5,424 nucleotides of DNA from an uncultured Clostridia bacterium (GTDB lineage Bacteria; Bacillota; Clostridia; Christensenellales; CAG-917). Under the pieces are notes generated by a model that made no database searches, was not told where the DNA came from, and saw nothing but the letters and a program-made list of their open reading frames with translations. The first letter of the stretch is position 1, and every line of letters begins with the position of its first letter. Made by a program: the position numbers and the translations under genes. The DNA lies in contig CANQCC010000096.1 of assembly GCA_947589635.1 (NCBI GenBank), positions 1-5,424 on the forward strand, read 5' to 3'. Below are positions 3,584 through 5,424 of the stretch, one piece after another.

Positions 3584-5424
3584 ATGAACAAGAAGAAATC
3601 AATAGTGTTAGCTCTCTTTCTCATCGTAGTCGTCGCCATGACGTCCTGCCTGCTTTACGCTTGCAACACCACCGTGCCCGACAATACCGAGGAAGAGACC
3701 GTCGAAGCGACCGAAGGTCTTCTCATCCCCAACGGCGATTTTAAGGTCACGGGCAATTCGGACGGCTATCCGCGTACCGCCGACAGCTGGACGGGTGGCA
3801 AGATGTATTCCACAAGCCAATACCGCGACGACGTCATCGCGGGCGTAGTGAGTCTTGAAAACGACCTCTACGCCGCCAGCAAGGAGGAGTGGGACGACGC
3901 CGACGAGACGATAAGGCAAAAACTTATCGCGGGCGGACATTTCGCCGAAAATGACGAAAACAAGAACGTGCTTATGGTCTATCAACCCGTCCTCTCCAAG
4001 GACGAAAACAACAACGACCAGCACGGTCCCACTGCATACGGATACACTTCGGCAAGTTTCACGCTTGACAAGGGCTCCTATTATAAACTTAGCGTAGACG
4101 TGCTCACCTACGACATCAAGGGTCGTCTTGACGCGGAGAGCGGTAATCAACTTGCATCCTCTCAGCCGGGCGCGCGCATTTACGTAAGCTCCAACACCTA
4201 TGCGGAGTTTGCTCAGATAAACACGGACGGCGCCTGGAAGACCTACACGATATATATCGAGACGTCTCCCGCCTCCACAACAAGCCTCACCGTCCAACTC
4301 GGACTTGGCAAGTACACATCCTCATACACGGACGGACTTACGACGGGTTACGCCTTCTTTGACAACCTCTCCCTGAAGAAAATTGTCGACGATCCCGACA
4401 TCAAGAACGACGACGTGGCAAATGAAAAGCCCGAAGGGGACAAAACTCCTCTCGACGCATATCTCGACGCGCTCGACTTAGAGAAGGCGTACGACGCGGC
4501 GGACGCAGACGGCAAAAAGACTCTCCCCGCCGTCGCTACAACCACCCTCAAGGTCCCCAACGGCCGTTTCGAGTTCGGCTCCTCCAACGTATCCTCCACG
4601 ACGGTGCCCAATTCCTGGACGCACGTCACGGGCAACAGCGGCAAGGAAGACTATGCTCCCACGGGCCTCGGCTACAACGCAATAATAGACACAAAGCAAT
4701 TTGCGGACAACTTCAGCAAGTACGCCGCAAGCTATACCACAAGAAACGCGGAGGGCGGCGGCGATCAGCTGTACTACCCCGCAAACCAGCTTGACGCCAT
4801 AAAAGAGGCGATCGACAACTATACGGGGCGCATAGGCAACAGCGTATTTATGCTGTCGCAACAGCTGATGACTGCGCAAGGCATACGCACTTCCCGCTCC
4901 ATAACCATAGAAAAAGGCAAGGTCTACGCCCTCAGCGTAAGCCTGTTCACCTACTCCATCAAGGGCGCGGGCGTGTCCCTCATCCTGTCCGGCGGAGACG
5001 GCAAGGATATCGTCATCAAGGGCATCCAGAACAACCCGTCCGACAAAATCTACATCGGCAACTACGATATCCAGCCTTCCACGGGCTACGGCACCTCCGA
5101 CTCGGGCGACGGCAAGAGCTCCAATGTGTGGACGACCTACACCTTCTACATCAAGGGCAACGAATATAAAGATTACAGCTACAACATGGCGATATGGCTC
5201 GGCACGGACGGCACAGGCTCCAACCACGCCGTAACATACCGCAACTTCTCTCAGAACGCAAACGCCACCACCTATACCGCAGGCGGCACGTTCTCGAGCG
5301 GCTGGGTGTTTATAGACGAACTTCAGCTTGCGGAGATCGATGAGCTTCCCGCAGCGGACGCCACAAACCAAGAGGCGGCGGAAAATAACACCGTCGACGT
5401 AGCTTCCAATGAAGATGTGCGCGG
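3584..5424 (+). CDS. Secreted lipoprotein with tandem carbohydrate-binding-like modules (3' end beyond window)
   Basis: There are 613 complete codons without a stop. The start at 3584 is fixed by AAAGG about 6 nt upstream and by a signal peptide: MNKKK, then a hydrophobic core IVLALFLIVVVAM (7-19). Two possible lipobox cysteines follow, C22 (MTSC) and C27 (LYAC). C27 is followed by an acidic T/E-rich linker (28-45), so the mature chain is probably membrane-anchored and surface-exposed. Two homologous modules follow. Module 1 (about 46-267) opens with IPNGDF and W69. Module 2 (about 322-585) opens with VPNGRF and W345. Both then have a block of the form S.S.T..KG..Y.LSV...TY.IKG (156-180 and 437-461, 14 of 25 identical), a W..YT.YI strand (W218, W516) and a closing F(F/I)D(N/E)L.L strand (D260, D578). 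The NGDF-type opening and all-beta pattern recall galactose-binding-like carbohydrate-binding modules such as the CBM4/9 type. This is resemblance only. An acidic, helix-prone linker (268-321) separates the modules, and a similar one begins at 586. I see no catalytic domain. A role in binding extracellular glycan is inference. Confidence 0.5.
   Translation, partial: MNKKKSIVLALFLIVVVAMTSCLLYACNTTVPDNTEEETVEATEGLLIPNGDFKVTGNSDGYPRTADSWTGGKMYSTSQYRDDVIAGVVSLENDLYAASKEEWDDADETIRQKLIAGGHFAENDENKNVLMVYQPVLSKDENNNDQHGPTAYGYTSASFTLDKGSYYKLSVDVLTYDIKGRLDAESGNQLASSQPGARIYVSSNTYAEFAQINTDGAWKTYTIYIETSPASTTSLTVQLGLGKYTSSYTDGLTTGYAFFDNLSLKKIVDDPDIKNDDVANEKPEGDKTPLDAYLDALDLEKAYDAADADGKKTLPAVATTTLKVPNGRFEFGSSNVSSTTVPNSWTHVTGNSGKEDYAPTGLGYNAIIDTKQFADNFSKYAASYTTRNAEGGGDQLYYPANQLDAIKEAIDNYTGRIGNSVFMLSQQLMTAQGIRTSRSITIEKGKVYALSVSLFTYSIKGAGVSLILSGGDGKDIVIKGIQNNPSDKIYIGNYDIQPSTGYGTSDSGDGKSSNVWTTYTFYIKGNEYKDYSYNMAIWLGTDGTGSNHAVTYRNFSQNANATTYTAGGTFSSGWVFIDELQLAEIDELPAADATNQEAAENNTVDVASNEDVR

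Noticed and set aside
4478..5371. Long minus-strand open frames (also 3608-4297 and 4348-4644) opposite the lipoprotein gene
   Set aside because: The plus-strand frame has a promoter, ribosome binding site, signal peptide and duplicated modules. The minus frames give low-complexity V/A/G/R-rich translations without motifs.

Overview
This window looks like a chromosomal segment from a bacterium of the Bacillota, probably an uncultured Clostridia-type lineage. The inference rests on three things: maf sits next to an mreB-family gene, the TSUP/TauE-type transporter is encoded as two adjacent half-size genes, and a large lysine-led signal-peptide lipoprotein carries repeated binding-type modules. 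The taxonomic call is inference only; there is no rRNA or other marker in the window.

Left part (1-2589, minus strand): a compact operon reading right to left. It starts from a near-consensus sigma-A promoter (TTTACA, 17-nt spacer, TATAAT) and a leader of about 115 nt. The genes are a Ppx/GppA-family polyphosphatase or pppGpp phosphatase, then maf (nucleotide pyrophosphatase / septum-formation inhibitor), then the N-terminal third of an MreB/Mbl-type actin that runs off the left edge. The genes touch (TAATG between ppx and maf; a 14-nt overlap between maf and mreB), which suggests translational coupling of a phosphate or stringent-response function to cell shape and division. The Ppx/GppA protein has substitutions at two residues normally tied to catalysis.

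Middle part (2590-3426, minus strand): two consecutive small TauE/SafE (TSUP) membrane proteins, each about half a conventional transporter. They lie in the same frame but are separated by two stop codons, and the second has its own ribosome binding site. They probably assemble into one exporter or permease.

Divergent intergenic region (3427-3583): AT-rich. It carries a good plus-strand promoter (TTGCAA, 17 nt, TAAAAT), a perfect 10-bp inverted repeat at the predicted transcription start, and a short GC hairpin with a T tract on the minus strand.

Right part (3584 to the right edge, plus strand): one long open frame of 613 complete codons with no stop in the window. It encodes a secreted lipoprotein with two tandem copies of a beta-rich, carbohydrate-binding-like module separated by an acidic linker. 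A second acidic linker at the edge suggests that more modules follow. I recognise the architecture but no named family.

I found no mobile element, CRISPR array, tRNA, rRNA or defence system. I do not see a clearly new multi-gene system; the most unusual items are the modular lipoprotein and the altered active-site motifs of the Ppx/GppA protein.
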